A stretch of 54,436 nt of DNA from contig MEQX01000082.1 in assembly GCA_001770415.1 (NCBI GenBank), forward strand, positions 1 through 54,436, read 5' to 3'. Below, piece by piece: positions 1 through 7,696 of this stretch. Source of the stretch: Betaproteobacteria bacterium RIFCSPLOWO2_02_FULL_63_19 (GTDB taxonomy: Bacteria > Pseudomonadota > Gammaproteobacteria > Burkholderiales > SG8-39). Under the pieces are notes generated by a model. It did no database searches. It saw nothing but the letters and a program-made list of their open reading frames with translations, and had not been told where the DNA came from. Each line of letters opens with the position of its first letter. Positions within the stretch are counted from its first letter, which is position 1. Position numbers and translations under genes: made by a program.

Positions 1-390
1 GGATGTCCGCCGGAGTCCTCAGGCTGTGGCATGCAGGAAGAGATGCGTTGAAGAACTTGGGAGGCCCCGTGGGCTCCTGGCCGTGGGAAGACCGTCGTAC
101 GGTATGCGGATATTGAGGCACGCAAGGGGAAACCCGGACACGGAGTTATGCCGAAACCTAAACGGCGAGAGTGGAAAGCGGATCAGGAAGGCGAAGGAGT
201 ACTGTGAAAGGGAAAGCCCGCCGGATGCCGATGGGGAGGCTTATCAAGCGCAGTACTCGGAGCGTGGGAAAGCCACGTACAAGGGGAAGGACTTGACGGA
301 AGTACGCAGCCTGCAAAGGAAACTCGTGCCGGACAATGTCGGGTCGGATCAACACGAGCCAACCTCACTGCGGGGAACAGCAACAGATGT
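1..390 (+). mobile_element. Truncated group II intron: 5' RNA part and start of the reverse transcriptase
   Basis: This stretch is open in one frame from 26 onward. Its translation contains the run LTEVRSLQRKLVPDNVGSDQ followed by HEPTSLRG, which I recognise as the extreme N-terminus of bacterial group II intron reverse transcriptase/maturases. The preceding 250 nt are rich in short GA-rich and hairpin-capable segments, as expected for intron RNA domain I, although I cannot fold it reliably. After about position 385 the similarity stops. No RT catalytic motif (such as YADD), maturase domain or domain V follows, so the 3' part of the intron has been deleted. The 5' end may lie outside the window. 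The element should be unable to splice or move. The call rests on remembered family sequence, not on a search. Confidence 0.6.
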
Positions 391-478
391 CTGCGATCAA
401 GGTGGTGATGTGCGAAGGCCCATCAGCCTGCGCCGCGCCAATCGTCGTGAGGTAAAACACTATGTCCAAAATATCTAA
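385..478 (+). pseudogene. brnT: 3' remnant of a BrnT toxin gene
   Basis: The last 25 or so codons of the frame that crosses the intron remnant read RRPISLRRANRREVKHY near the end. This matches the conserved C-terminal strand and helix of BrnT ribonuclease toxins (ISxRxAxxxExxxY). It ends at a TAA at 476-478, which overlaps the next gene by 17 nt, exactly the toxin-antitoxin overlap usual in brnTA operons. The N-terminal catalytic part of BrnT (about 70 residues) is missing and is replaced by group II intron sequence. The toxin is therefore almost certainly dead. The exact junction between intron and brnT is uncertain, within roughly 380-400. Confidence 0.6.
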
Positions 479-761
479 GCGGCCTTCTGTCATGATGCCC
501 ACCACAGAAGAAGATAAAGCCATTACTGCCGCAGCCAAGGCCGATCCTGACGCACAGCCGCTCACGCCGAAGCAGTTGAAACACATGGTCCCGATGCAAG
601 CGTTGCGCGGGCGGCCTAAGTCCGCGAGCACGAAGCAACTCGTGTCAGTGCGCTATAGCCCGGAGGTCTTGGCGTACTTCAAGTCCACCGGCGAAGGTTG
701 GCAGTCGCGAATGGACCGTGTGTTGCGCGAGTACGTAACGCGTCACTCGCGTAGAGCCTGA
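462..761 (+). CDS. brnA: BrnA-like antitoxin (DUF4415 family)
   Basis: This 99-residue protein has a disordered polar N-terminus (residues 1-60) and a C-terminal ribbon-helix-helix region. The segment VSVRYSPEVLAYFKSTGEGW followed by QSRMDRVLREYV is the typical DUF4415/BrnA signature: a strand, a helix, the G-x-GW turn and a final helix. BrnA proteins bind DNA as dimers, neutralise BrnT and repress their own operon. The start at 462 is chosen because it sits 17 nt inside the end of the brnT remnant with a GAGG upstream at a suitable distance. Because the toxin gene is only a tail fragment, this would be an orphan antitoxin. It may persist by chance or as an anti-addiction or regulatory protein. 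Confidence 0.75.
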   Translation: MSKISKRPSVMMPTTEEDKAITAAAKADPDAQPLTPKQLKHMVPMQALRGRPKSASTKQLVSVRYSPEVLAYFKSTGEGWQSRMDRVLREYVTRHSRRA

Positions 762-1030
762 AGCAGGTGCCGAACCCTTTGTTGCTGCGGACGGGCCGCC
801 AGCGACGCGTCAATGCAACGGACATCTCGGCCCGCCGAAGAACAATACGTTACAGCGCCAAGATAAGCTTGGCGCATCTTGCCGGGTGAAGGTCCCGGTC
901 GGGCAAGGGCTAACGCTGCCGACACGCGCAAGGTCTTTGGTTCTCGCCAGTGCGGGGGTTTCTACACCCACGGCAGAGCGAGTACATCTTTGATCGGCGG
1001 CCGCAACGATTCCAATGTTCCGGTCGCGAC
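762..1030. other. Intergenic stretch with nothing recognised
   Basis: I see no convincing gene, RNA or repeat in this segment. Short open frames exist on both strands, but they have no start signal or family resemblance. It separates the brnA-like gene from the converging remains of a second toxin-antitoxin pair and is probably decayed DNA. Confidence 0.5.
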
Positions 1031-1213
1031 TCAAATCAGTTTCGAGAACACCCCGCCGGAACATCCCGCCGGCTGAAATAGCGAACAGCAGCGGCCCCGT
1101 TCCGCTCGCAGCGCGTCCGCGACGACGTAGCGGCCGATCTGATGGTCCAGGAAGAAGGTGAGTGAGACGAGCCGCTTCGCCTCACGCTGCGCGGCGTTCG
1201 CAGCGGATGGCAT
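1031..1213 (-). pseudogene. Truncated PIN-like (DUF5615-type) toxin
   Basis: Reading leftward from an ATG at 1213, the frame contains LTFFLDHQIGRYVVADALRA. This matches the first strand, acidic residue and helix of the small PIN-like toxins (DUF5615/VapC45-like) that are usually encoded directly after a DUF433 antitoxin. After about 40 residues the similarity ends; the remaining codons to the stop at 1031 do not continue the fold, and the second acidic strand (usually HDDHF-like) is absent. The start overlaps the end of the DUF433 frame, which is the usual arrangement. I infer a toxin broken by deletion. A fortuitous ORF is possible but less likely given its position. Confidence 0.5.
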
Positions 1214-1358
1214 TCTGGATTGCATCCGGCGGGGCGCCGTAATCGCGCGCTAATTCTTCGATGTTCTCGCCTGCCATGAAGCGTTCGTAGAGAATCGCAG
1301 TGCGGACACCGGGGCGGTCGAGAATCGGCCGGCCAAATGAAATACGTGGGTCGATCAC
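1182..1358 (-). CDS. DUF433-domain protein, probable antitoxin
   Basis: The translation from the GTG at 1358 is 58 residues, beginning with IDPRISFGRPILD and continuing through RFMAGENIEELARDYGAP to an EAIRCE-like end. This is the compact DUF433 helix-turn-helix fold (x-hPRhxxGRPhhxxxGhRTxxIhxxhxxGExIxxLAxDY). Family members are antitoxins for PIN-like toxins encoded downstream, and a fragment of such a toxin does follow with overlap. In-frame coding resemblance continues upstream to about 1442 (a CTG overlapping the stop of the DGQHR gene), so the true start may be further upstream; no ATG is available. With its toxin truncated it is likely a relic, or is expressed as a tail of the DGQHR operon. 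Confidence 0.6.
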   Translation of the reverse strand: MIDPRISFGRPILDRPGVRTAILYERFMAGENIEELARDYGAPPDAIQNAIRCERRAA

Positions 1359-1438
1359 GACGCCGGCACTGTGCTTTCCGCCACGTGGGGCGGGGAACAG
1401 GATCAGTTTCCGCGGAACACCTTCCGGATCGCGCTTTA

Positions 1439-2560
1439 TCAGCTCACCGCCCGGATTTCGATTCCGGCCAGCCTCGCCAGTTCCCTGTGGACGCGCGATA
1501 CGCGCTCCACTTCGCCTTTGGCCGGGAAACGCTCGTAGAAACCCTCGATGCGGAACGCGCGCAGCTGCTCCTGCCAGGGAGAGAGCCTTTCTTCCCAGCG
1601 TTTGACGCGGCCATCCGCCGGGTCGCCATCGGCGCGCGCGAGGTCGGCGCATACGCGCAGCATCGCCTTCAGGGTCACCGGCCGCGTGACGGCATAGGCG
1701 CCGTGGCCCCAGGCCTCACCCCAGACGTGCTCCGACGCCTTGAAAAAATCCCGCACCATCGCGTAATAGCGCGGCACTTCCCTTGCGCTGCCGCCTGCGA
1801 GCTGGATCTTGCGCCAATCGCGGTTCACCCAGCGGTGCAGTTCGTTGAACAGTTCGGCCTGCAGTATCCATTTGTCCTGCATGCTGCGTCCGCCCAGCCT
1901 GTTGATGCGGTATCGCAGAGGGCTGTCGCCCTCGCTGTATAGCGCCGCGGCAAGTCGCGAAGCGAATTTGCGGTGCGGCTCGGCAAACGACACGCGCTCA
2001 TAGAGGTCGATCAGGTGGCTCTTGTTGATCCGCGTCGGCGTCGAGTTGATGATCACGAACATTTCGGTGGCGAAATCCTCGCTTCTGCCGTCGAAAATCA
2101 TGCAGGGCACGTTGACGATCTCGGCATCCTCGGGCCGCTCGTGCAGGTAAAAGCGCAATGCCGCCAACCGGTGCTGGCCGTCGATGATGAGAAACTTCTG
2201 CTGCGGCTCGGAGAGATGGCCCACCCCTTCGGCGCCCGACAGAGACTGAAATCGCAGCCTTTCCGGCGTGAACAGGAGCACGGTGCCCGGAATCGGCGGT
2301 TGCGAGACCGCCATTTCATAGAAGTTCTTCAGCTGGTGCACTTTCGTGCGCGAGAGCGTTCGCTGGAAGGCCTTGTCGGTGCGCTCGATCTTCGCGATGA
2401 ACTGCGCGATCTCGTCGTCCTTGGCGATGCGCGCCGGGGCGATTTCCTCGCCCTCGCCGTAGAAACGGCTGATGAAGCGCACTTTGTCCAGCAGCTCGGG
2501 CGCACGCCAGCTGCCGAAATAGAAAACACCGTCTTTTTGGCGAATCTGTGTGGCCAACAT
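1439..2560 (-). CDS. DGQHR-domain protein (DndB-like superfamily)
   Basis: This 373-residue protein carries the signature IIDGQHRLAALRFY at about residues 125-138. It is preceded by a region rich in charged helices, with FVIINSTPTRINKSHLIDLY further on, which fits the DGQHR superfamily. Relatives include DndB, the regulator of DNA phosphorothioation operons, and many stand-alone proteins of unknown function in defence or mobile regions; the DGQHR motif resembles a ParB-like nucleotide-binding site. I see no dndC, dndD or dndE nearby. The start at 2560 is supported by a strong AAGGAGAT six bases before the ATG, whereas the upstream in-frame ATG at 2647 lacks such a site. The stop overlaps the frame of the DUF433 gene, suggesting one leftward transcript. 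A precise function cannot be given. Confidence 0.75.
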   Translation of the reverse strand: MLATQIRQKDGVFYFGSWRAPELLDKVRFISRFYGEGEEIAPARIAKDDEIAQFIAKIERTDKAFQRTLSRTKVHQLKNFYEMAVSQPPIPGTVLLFTPERLRFQSLSGAEGVGHLSEPQQKFLIIDGQHRLAALRFYLHERPEDAEIVNVPCMIFDGRSEDFATEMFVIINSTPTRINKSHLIDLYERVSFAEPHRKFASRLAAALYSEGDSPLRYRINRLGGRSMQDKWILQAELFNELHRWVNRDWRKIQLAGGSAREVPRYYAMVRDFFKASEHVWGEAWGHGAYAVTRPVTLKAMLRVCADLARADGDPADGRVKRWEERLSPWQEQLRAFRIEGFYERFPAKGEVERVSRVHRELARLAGIEIRAVS

Positions 2561-2711
2561 CGCTTTATCTCCTTCCCCCGATCTGGCTACGGCACCAAAT
2601 AGCGAATATAGCCGAGTTCGGGGGCCGGCAGTCTGTTTTGATGGCACCGAGCCCGGATGCCGGACCCGGTCCCCCCACGGTGCGCCGCGTTGGGACGCCG
2701 TGTCCGGTGGG

Positions 2712-3404
2712 TCAACGCTTCTTCAGGGTGACCCCGACACCGGCTTCGTCCATGTTGAGGAAGACGGTGTCGAAGGCGGGGTCGGCGGTTACCGCTTCGA
2801 CATAGCGCGGATCCGGCGGCGGGGAGGCCATATTGTGCGCCACGATGAGTCCTCCCGCGCGTACCAGCGGCGCGAGCTGTCGCAGATAGTCGAGATAGCC
2901 TTCCTTGTCGGCGTCGATGAACAGCAGATCGATCGGCGCCTTGAGCTTGGAGATCTCGATATGCGCGTCGCCGAGCACCAGTGAGGCTCGATCGAGCACG
3001 CCGGCGCGTTCGAAATTGGCTCTCGCGACGTCCCGGCGTCCGCGGTCATACTCGAACGTCGTCAGGCGGCCACCGGTGCGGGCCAGCGCGAGCAGCAGCC
3101 ACAGGCCCGAATAGCCGGTCGACGTTCCCAGTTCGACGACGTGCTGGGCGCCGATGGACTCGGCGAGAATGCGCAGCAGGCGCCCGTCCTCCTCCGGCAC
3201 GCTGAGATAGCGTTGCCTGCGGTAGACATCCTCGATTATGGAAAGAATGCGGCGCTCCTCGGGGGACGCGGCAAGCGGCGCACGAGCGCGGACGCCGCGC
3301 CGGTCCTGCGCGAGGGCGGCCGTGGTCAGCGGCGCCGACGCTGCGGCGAGCGACGCGAGAAACGCGCTGCGCAGCGCCGCGCGCCGCGCCGGATGGTGTC
3401 CCAT
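2712..3404 (-). CDS. Exported class I SAM-dependent O-methyltransferase
   Basis: The 230-residue product matches the catechol/caffeoyl-CoA O-methyltransferase family (Methyltransf_3). The SAM-binding glycine loop is VVELGTSTGYSG near residue 95, the acidic residue ending the next strand is in TTFEYD, and the metal-binding and catalytic region is DLLFIDADKEGY near residue 165. Unusually, the first 33 residues form an arginine-rich and then hydrophobic segment ending in AALAQ, a typical signal peptide with a possible twin-arginine (RRAALRSAFL). The start is supported by GGAGGAG just upstream. The gene diverges from pyk across about 140 nt. The family methylates catechol-like hydroxyls; the substrate here is unknown. 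Export of a SAM enzyme is odd because SAM is cytosolic. Confidence 0.85.
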   Translation of the reverse strand: MGHHPARRAALRSAFLASLAAASAPLTTAALAQDRRGVRARAPLAASPEERRILSIIEDVYRRQRYLSVPEEDGRLLRILAESIGAQHVVELGTSTGYSGLWLLLALARTGGRLTTFEYDRGRRDVARANFERAGVLDRASLVLGDAHIEISKLKAPIDLLFIDADKEGYLDYLRQLAPLVRAGGLIVAHNMASPPPDPRYVEAVTADPAFDTVFLNMDEAGVGVTLKKR

Positions 3405-3546
3405 GAGTCCTCCTCCAGTGAGTGCTTGAACGTTCTGCCAAAGCCGGGCCGGTGCTGTCGCGCCATACCTCGGACTTCGCAACGGCGCGCAAAAAAAGAC
3501 TCCGAGAGGCGTATCCTTTTCGTATTGTGTATCTTCCGGGGCGTAA

Positions 3547-4986
3547 ATGTTAAGAAGCACAAAAATCGTGGCCACGCTCGGCCCGTCTTCCACGGATCCG
3601 GAAACGCTGGAACAGATGTTTATCGCCGGCGTGGATGTCGTTCGGCTCAATTTCTCGCACGGCAGCGCGCAGGACCACCTCCGGCGAGCCGAACTGGTGC
3701 GCAGCCTTTGCCGCAAGACCGGGCGCACCGTCGCGATCATGGCCGATCTGCAGGGACCGAAGATCCGCATCGGCCGTTTCAAGGAAGGCCGGGTCACCCT
3801 CAACAAGGGCGACGAGTTCGTTCTCGACGCCGAATGCGAGCTGGGCGACCAGAGCCGGGTCGGCCTTGACTACAAGAACTTGCCGCGCGATGTAAGGCCG
3901 GGCGACACGCTGCTGCTGGACGATGGCCGCATGGTGTTGGACGTTGCGGACGTCGCGAAACACTGCATCCACTGTCGAGTGCGCCATGGCGGCGATTTGT
4001 CCAACAACAAGGGTATCAACCGCAAGGGCGGAGGATTGACGGCACCGGCCCTGACATCCAAGGACATGGAGGACATCCGCGTCGCCGCCGAGATGAAGTG
4101 CGACTATCTCGCAATTTCGTTTCCGAAGTCGAGCGCTGACATGTACATGGCCGGGCAACTCTTGCAGGCTGCAGGCGGACATGCACTGCTGATCGCCAAG
4201 ATCGAACGTGCCGAGGCGGTCGAACCGCAAGCGCTCGCGGACATCATGTCGGCCTCGGACGGCATTATGGTCGCGCGTGGCGACCTTGCCGTTGAAGTTG
4301 GCGACGCGTCGGTACCGGCGCTGCAAAAACGCATGATCAGGTCGGCAAGGGAACTCAACAAGCTGACCATCACGGCGACGCAAATGATGGAATCGATGGT
4401 CGCGAGCCCTGTGCCTACACGCGCCGAGGTGTCCGACGTCGCCAATGCCGTGCTCGACGGCACCGACGCGGTCATGCTTTCGGCCGAAACCGCCAGCGGC
4501 AGATACCCCGTGGAGACGGTGGAGGCGATGCACCGAATCTGCCTCGAAGCCGAGCAGACCCAGCCACTCGCGCTCGACCGCGAGTTCCTCGACCGGGTGT
4601 TCACGCGCGTTGACCAGTCGATCGCGATGGCCGCCCTCTTTACCGCCTACCACCTGAAGGTCAAGGCGATCGCGGCGCTGACCGAGTCGGGCTCGACCGC
4701 CTTGTGGATGTCGCGTCTGAACTGCGGCGTGCCGATTTACGCCCTCACGACGCAGACGGCTACGCGCTACCGCTGCGCGCTGCTGCGCGACACCTATCCG
4801 CTCGTTGTTACCTACGCCGGCAACGACCGCGAGGAACTGCTGCTGGAGGCCGAGAAGGTGCTGGTCGACAACGGTCTGGTGCATGAAGGCGATCTCATCG
4901 TGCTTACCATTGGTGAGCCGATCGGCAAGTCCGGCGGCACCAATACGATGAAGATCGTCAAGGTCGGCGAGCCGCGCCGGGCGTAG
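3547..4986 (+). CDS. pyk: Pyruvate kinase
   Basis: This 479-residue enzyme converts phosphoenolpyruvate and ADP to pyruvate and ATP in the last step of glycolysis. It starts with the family hallmark STKIVATLGPSS, has NFSHG near residue 40, the B-domain between about 72 and 170, and the catalytic loop LLIAKIERAEAVE near 220. MVARGDLAVE and the ATQMMESM motif follow, with TRAEVSDVANAVLDGTDAVM as the active-site signature. The C-terminal domain contains SGSTALWMSR and ends with GEPIGKSGGTNTMKIVKVGE, which fits allosteric bacterial type II enzymes. Length is normal. It heads the pyk - aldolase - pur block typical of betaproteobacteria. The ribosome site before 3547 is weak (CCGGGG), but the ATG fits the family N-terminus exactly. 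Confidence 0.97.
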   Translation: MLRSTKIVATLGPSSTDPETLEQMFIAGVDVVRLNFSHGSAQDHLRRAELVRSLCRKTGRTVAIMADLQGPKIRIGRFKEGRVTLNKGDEFVLDAECELGDQSRVGLDYKNLPRDVRPGDTLLLDDGRMVLDVADVAKHCIHCRVRHGGDLSNNKGINRKGGGLTAPALTSKDMEDIRVAAEMKCDYLAISFPKSSADMYMAGQLLQAAGGHALLIAKIERAEAVEPQALADIMSASDGIMVARGDLAVEVGDASVPALQKRMIRSARELNKLTITATQMMESMVASPVPTRAEVSDVANAVLDGTDAVMLSAETASGRYPVETVEAMHRICLEAEQTQPLALDREFLDRVFTRVDQSIAMAALFTAYHLKVKAIAALTESGSTALWMSRLNCGVPIYALTTQTATRYRCALLRDTYPLVVTYAGNDREELLLEAEKVLVDNGLVHEGDLIVLTIGEPIGKSGGTNTMKIVKVGEPRRA

Positions 4987-5083
4987 CGATCTGGACGAGG
5001 CTAACCGGAGCGAAGCGAAGGTTAAGCGGCGCAAGCCGCGGCCGAGGCCAAGATCTGCTGGGCGAGCCGCGCCGGGCGTAGCG
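4966..5083 (+). repeat. 23-bp direct repeat of the pyk 3' end with hairpin spacer
   Basis: A 23-bp sequence covering the last codons and stop of pyk (4966-4988, beginning GGCGAGCCGCGCC) is repeated exactly at 5061-5083. The 72-bp spacer contains GCGGC-GCAA-GCCGC at 5026-5039, a five-pair stem with a stable GNRA loop, and an AACC/GGTT pairing around 5003-5023. There is no U-tract, so this is not a classical terminator. It may act as an mRNA-stabilising element between pyk and the aldolase gene, or may be a REP-like insertion that duplicated its target. Confidence 0.6.
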
Positions 5084-5147
5084 CCGCGCATGCCGTACGC
5101 GGTAAAATTGACGTCCCACGAAACACTTTCTTGCATCGGAGGTACCG

Positions 5148-6179
5148 ATGACCACCGACAACGATCTCGCTAGCGTCGCCAAAGCCATGGTCGCGCCCGG
5201 CAAGGGCATCCTCGCGGCGGACGAATCCACCGGAACCATCGAAAAGCGTTTCAAGAGCATAGGCGTCGAGTGCACGGAGGAAAATCGCCGCGCCTACCGC
5301 GACATGCTGTTCACCACCAAGGGAGTGGGAGATTTCATCAGCGGCGTCATCCTGTACGACGAGACGCTGCGGCAGAAATCCGCCGACGGCACGCCGTTCG
5401 CGGCGCTGCTGACGAAAATCGGCAGCCTGCCGGGAATCAAGGTCGATACGGGCGCCAAGGACATGGCGCTTTGCCCCGGCGAGAAGATCACCGAAGGCCT
5501 CGACGGGCTCGCCAAGCGCTGCGATGAGTACGTGAAGCTGGGGGCCAAGTTCGCGAAGTGGCGCGCCGTGATCACCATCGGCGAGGGCACTCCCTCGGAC
5601 GCGTGCATCGTCGCCAACGCCCACGCGCTCGCACGTTATGCGGCCATCTGCCAGGCGGCCGGCCTGGTGCCCATCGTGGAGCCCGAAGTGCTGATGGACG
5701 GTGGCCACACGATCGACCGCTGTGAACAGGTGACCGAGCGCACGCTGCGCGAGACCTTCGCCGCGCTCGCCAGCCAGCGGGTGGCGCTCGAGCACATGGT
5801 GCTCAAGCCCTCGATGGTGATATCGGGCAAGGACTGCGCCAAGCAGGCGGGGGTGCAGGAGGTCGCGGCGCGGACGCTGCGGACCCTGAAGCGCACGGTA
5901 CCGGCAGCGGTGCCGGGAATTGCATTTCTGTCCGGCGGCCAGAGCGACGAACTGGCAACCGCGCATCTGGATGCGATGAACAAGATCGGCGGCGCGCCGT
6001 GGGCGCTCACGTTCTCCTACGGGCGCGCTCTTCAGCACCCGTCGCTCACATCGTGGAAGGGCAGCGCGGCCAATGTGCCCGTCGCGCAGCGGGCGCTGCA
6101 TCACCGCGCGCGCATGAACGGGCTGGCGACGCGCGGTCAGTATCGCGTCGAGCTGGAAAAAGAGCCGGCCAACGCGTAA
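5148..6179 (+). CDS. Class I fructose-bisphosphate aldolase
   Basis: The 343-residue protein is a eukaryote-type class I (Schiff-base) aldolase that cleaves fructose 1,6-bisphosphate to dihydroxyacetone phosphate and glyceraldehyde 3-phosphate. Diagnostic stretches are GKGILAADESTGTIEKRF at the start, the KWRAVITIG strand, the IVEPEVLMDG strand, and the Schiff-base lysine in HMVLKPSMV near residue 228. LSGGQSDE and FSYGRALQ follow. No metal-binding histidines of class II enzymes are present. The start follows GGAGG by five bases. In many betaproteobacteria this slot between pyk and the pur genes is held by a class II aldolase, so a class I enzyme here suggests replacement. purE begins 10 nt downstream and is probably cotranscribed. 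Confidence 0.95.
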   Translation: MTTDNDLASVAKAMVAPGKGILAADESTGTIEKRFKSIGVECTEENRRAYRDMLFTTKGVGDFISGVILYDETLRQKSADGTPFAALLTKIGSLPGIKVDTGAKDMALCPGEKITEGLDGLAKRCDEYVKLGAKFAKWRAVITIGEGTPSDACIVANAHALARYAAICQAAGLVPIVEPEVLMDGGHTIDRCEQVTERTLRETFAALASQRVALEHMVLKPSMVISGKDCAKQAGVQEVAARTLRTLKRTVPAAVPGIAFLSGGQSDELATAHLDAMNKIGGAPWALTFSYGRALQHPSLTSWKGSAANVPVAQRALHHRARMNGLATRGQYRVELEKEPANA

Positions 6180-6189
6180 AGCCACAGCG

Positions 6190-6681
6190 ATGAAGAAAAA
6201 GCCGTTGGTCGGGATCGTGATGGGCAGCGCGAACGACTGGGACGTGATGCAACATGCCGCCAAGCAGCTTGCCGACTTCGGTGTCGCCTATGACGCGCGC
6301 GCTCTTTCGGCGCACCGTACGCCCGCCGAATTGGAAGCCTGGGTCGCCAAGCTCGAAAAAGGCGGTGCGAAATGCTTCATCGCCGGCGCCGGCGGCGCCG
6401 CGCACCTGGCCGGTGTGGTCGCGGCCAGAACGACATTGCCGGTGCTCGGCGTGCCGATGCCTTCCAAGCACCTTCAGGGCCTGGATTCGCTGCTCTCGAT
6501 CGTGCAGATGCCCAAAGGAATTCCGGTGGCGACCTTCGCCATCGGCGACCCCGGCGCGGCAAACGCTGCGCTGTTCGCGGTGGCGATGCTGGCGCTCGAC
6601 GATGCCAATCTCGCCGGGCAGCTGCGGACGTTTCGCAAGAAGCAGGCCGACGCGGTGCGCGGCGCGCGCCTGCCCCTCTGA
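6190..6681 (+). CDS. purE: N5-carboxyaminoimidazole ribonucleotide mutase, PurE class I
   Basis: At 163 residues this is a standard single-domain PurE, which moves the carboxyl group of N5-CAIR to give CAIR in purine synthesis. The phosphate-binding loop [13 protein letters not shown] is at residues 8-20, followed by SAHRTP near 40, [10 protein letters not shown] near 68 and [17 protein letters not shown] near 104. These features fit class I enzymes, which depend on PurK to supply N5-CAIR. No purK lies next to it, although pur clusters of related bacteria usually contain one. The HLPG of the typical enzyme is HLAG here. The ribosome site is weak; coupling to the aldolase gene 10 nt upstream is likely. 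Confidence 0.95.
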   Translation: MKKKPLVGIVMGSANDWDVMQHAAKQLADFGVAYDARALSAHRTPAELEAWVAKLEKGGAKCFIAGAGGAAHLAGVVAARTTLPVLGVPMPSKHLQGLDSLLSIVQMPKGIPVATFAIGDPGAANAALFAVAMLALDDANLAGQLRTFRKKQADAVRGARLPL

Positions 6682-6737
6682 CCCACGTTTCACTTACTTC
6701 GAGTGGTTCCCCTCGGGCTCACTATCAGGCATACGTC

Positions 6738-7637
6738 ATGGCAACCGACACGATCGTTTTCGAAACCGACATCAAGAGCCTGAAATTCCTGCACCGCGGC
6801 AAGGTCCGCGACATCTACGCTGTTGGCGACGACAAGCTTCTGGTGATCCAGAGCGACCGGCTCTCGGCGTTCGACGTGATCCTCGACGATCCGATCCCCG
6901 GCAAGGGCGGGGTGCTCACCGCAATGTCGGACTTCTGGTTCGGAAAACTCGGCCACCTCGTGCCCAACCACACGACCGGCATCGATCCGGAGTCGGTGGT
7001 CTCGGGCGAGGCCGAGCGCTCGCAGGTGCGCGGCCGCGCGATGGTCGTGAAGAAGTACACGCCGCTCACCATCGAGGCGATCGTGCGCGGCTACATCATC
7101 GGCTCGGGCTGGAAGGAGTACCAGCGGAGCGGATCGCTGTGCGGCATCAAGCTGCCCGCGGGTCTGAAGGAAGCGCAGAGGCTGCCGCAGACCATCTTCA
7201 CACCGTCGACCAAGGCGAAGCTGGGACAGCACGACGAGAACATTTCCTTCGAACAGGCCGAGAAGGCGGTCGGCGGCGACGTCGCGCGGCAGGTGCGCGA
7301 TGCGGCGATCATGATCTACACGCAGGCCGCCGAATTCGCCACGACGCGCGGCATCATCATCGCCGACACCAAGTTCGAATTCGGCACCGATGCCGACGGC
7401 AAGGTCTACCTGATCGACGAGATCCTCACGCCGGACTCCTCGCGCTTCTGGCCGGTGAGCCAGTACCAGACCGGAATGAGCCCGCCGTCGTTCGACAAGC
7501 AGTTCGTGCGCGACTGGCTCGAGCGCCAGCCGTGGAACAAGAAGGCGCCCGCGCCGCGCCTGCCCGCCGAGATCATCGCCAAGACCGCCGAGAAGTACCG
7601 CGAAGCGCTGCGCATGCTGACCGGCTCGGCATCGTAG
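6738..7637 (+). CDS. purC: SAICAR synthase (phosphoribosylaminoimidazole-succinocarboxamide synthase)
   Basis: PurC joins CAIR and aspartate with ATP to give SAICAR, the step after PurE. The 299-residue protein shows [20 protein letters not shown] at residues 15-34, the [11 protein letters not shown] loop, [20 protein letters not shown] near 100 and [11 protein letters not shown] near 205. [15 protein letters not shown] is near 225. This is the longer PurC form seen in proteobacteria and yeast rather than the compact 237-residue form. The start at 6738 is chosen because the family N-terminus begins there; the in-frame codons upstream overlap purE. Gene order purE-purC is the reverse of the usual betaproteobacterial purC-purE. 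Confidence 0.95.
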   Translation: MATDTIVFETDIKSLKFLHRGKVRDIYAVGDDKLLVIQSDRLSAFDVILDDPIPGKGGVLTAMSDFWFGKLGHLVPNHTTGIDPESVVSGEAERSQVRGRAMVVKKYTPLTIEAIVRGYIIGSGWKEYQRSGSLCGIKLPAGLKEAQRLPQTIFTPSTKAKLGQHDENISFEQAEKAVGGDVARQVRDAAIMIYTQAAEFATTRGIIIADTKFEFGTDADGKVYLIDEILTPDSSRFWPVSQYQTGMSPPSFDKQFVRDWLERQPWNKKAPAPRLPAEIIAKTAEKYREALRMLTGSAS

Positions 7638-7696
7638 GCCGAGCTATTCTGTGCCGGCAGGCGGATGCCGCAATGCCGTGCGACGGTCAGGGCCCC

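Noticed and set aside
1337..1942. Plus-strand 201-codon frame opposite the DGQHR gene
   Set aside because: It is antisense to a gene with a strong ribosome site and a clear DGQHR motif, and its translation has no features.
3550..5136. Long minus-strand open frame opposite pyk (over 500 codons)
   Set aside because: It is a shadow of the high-GC pyk gene on the other strand; the translation has no family features, and pyk is certain.
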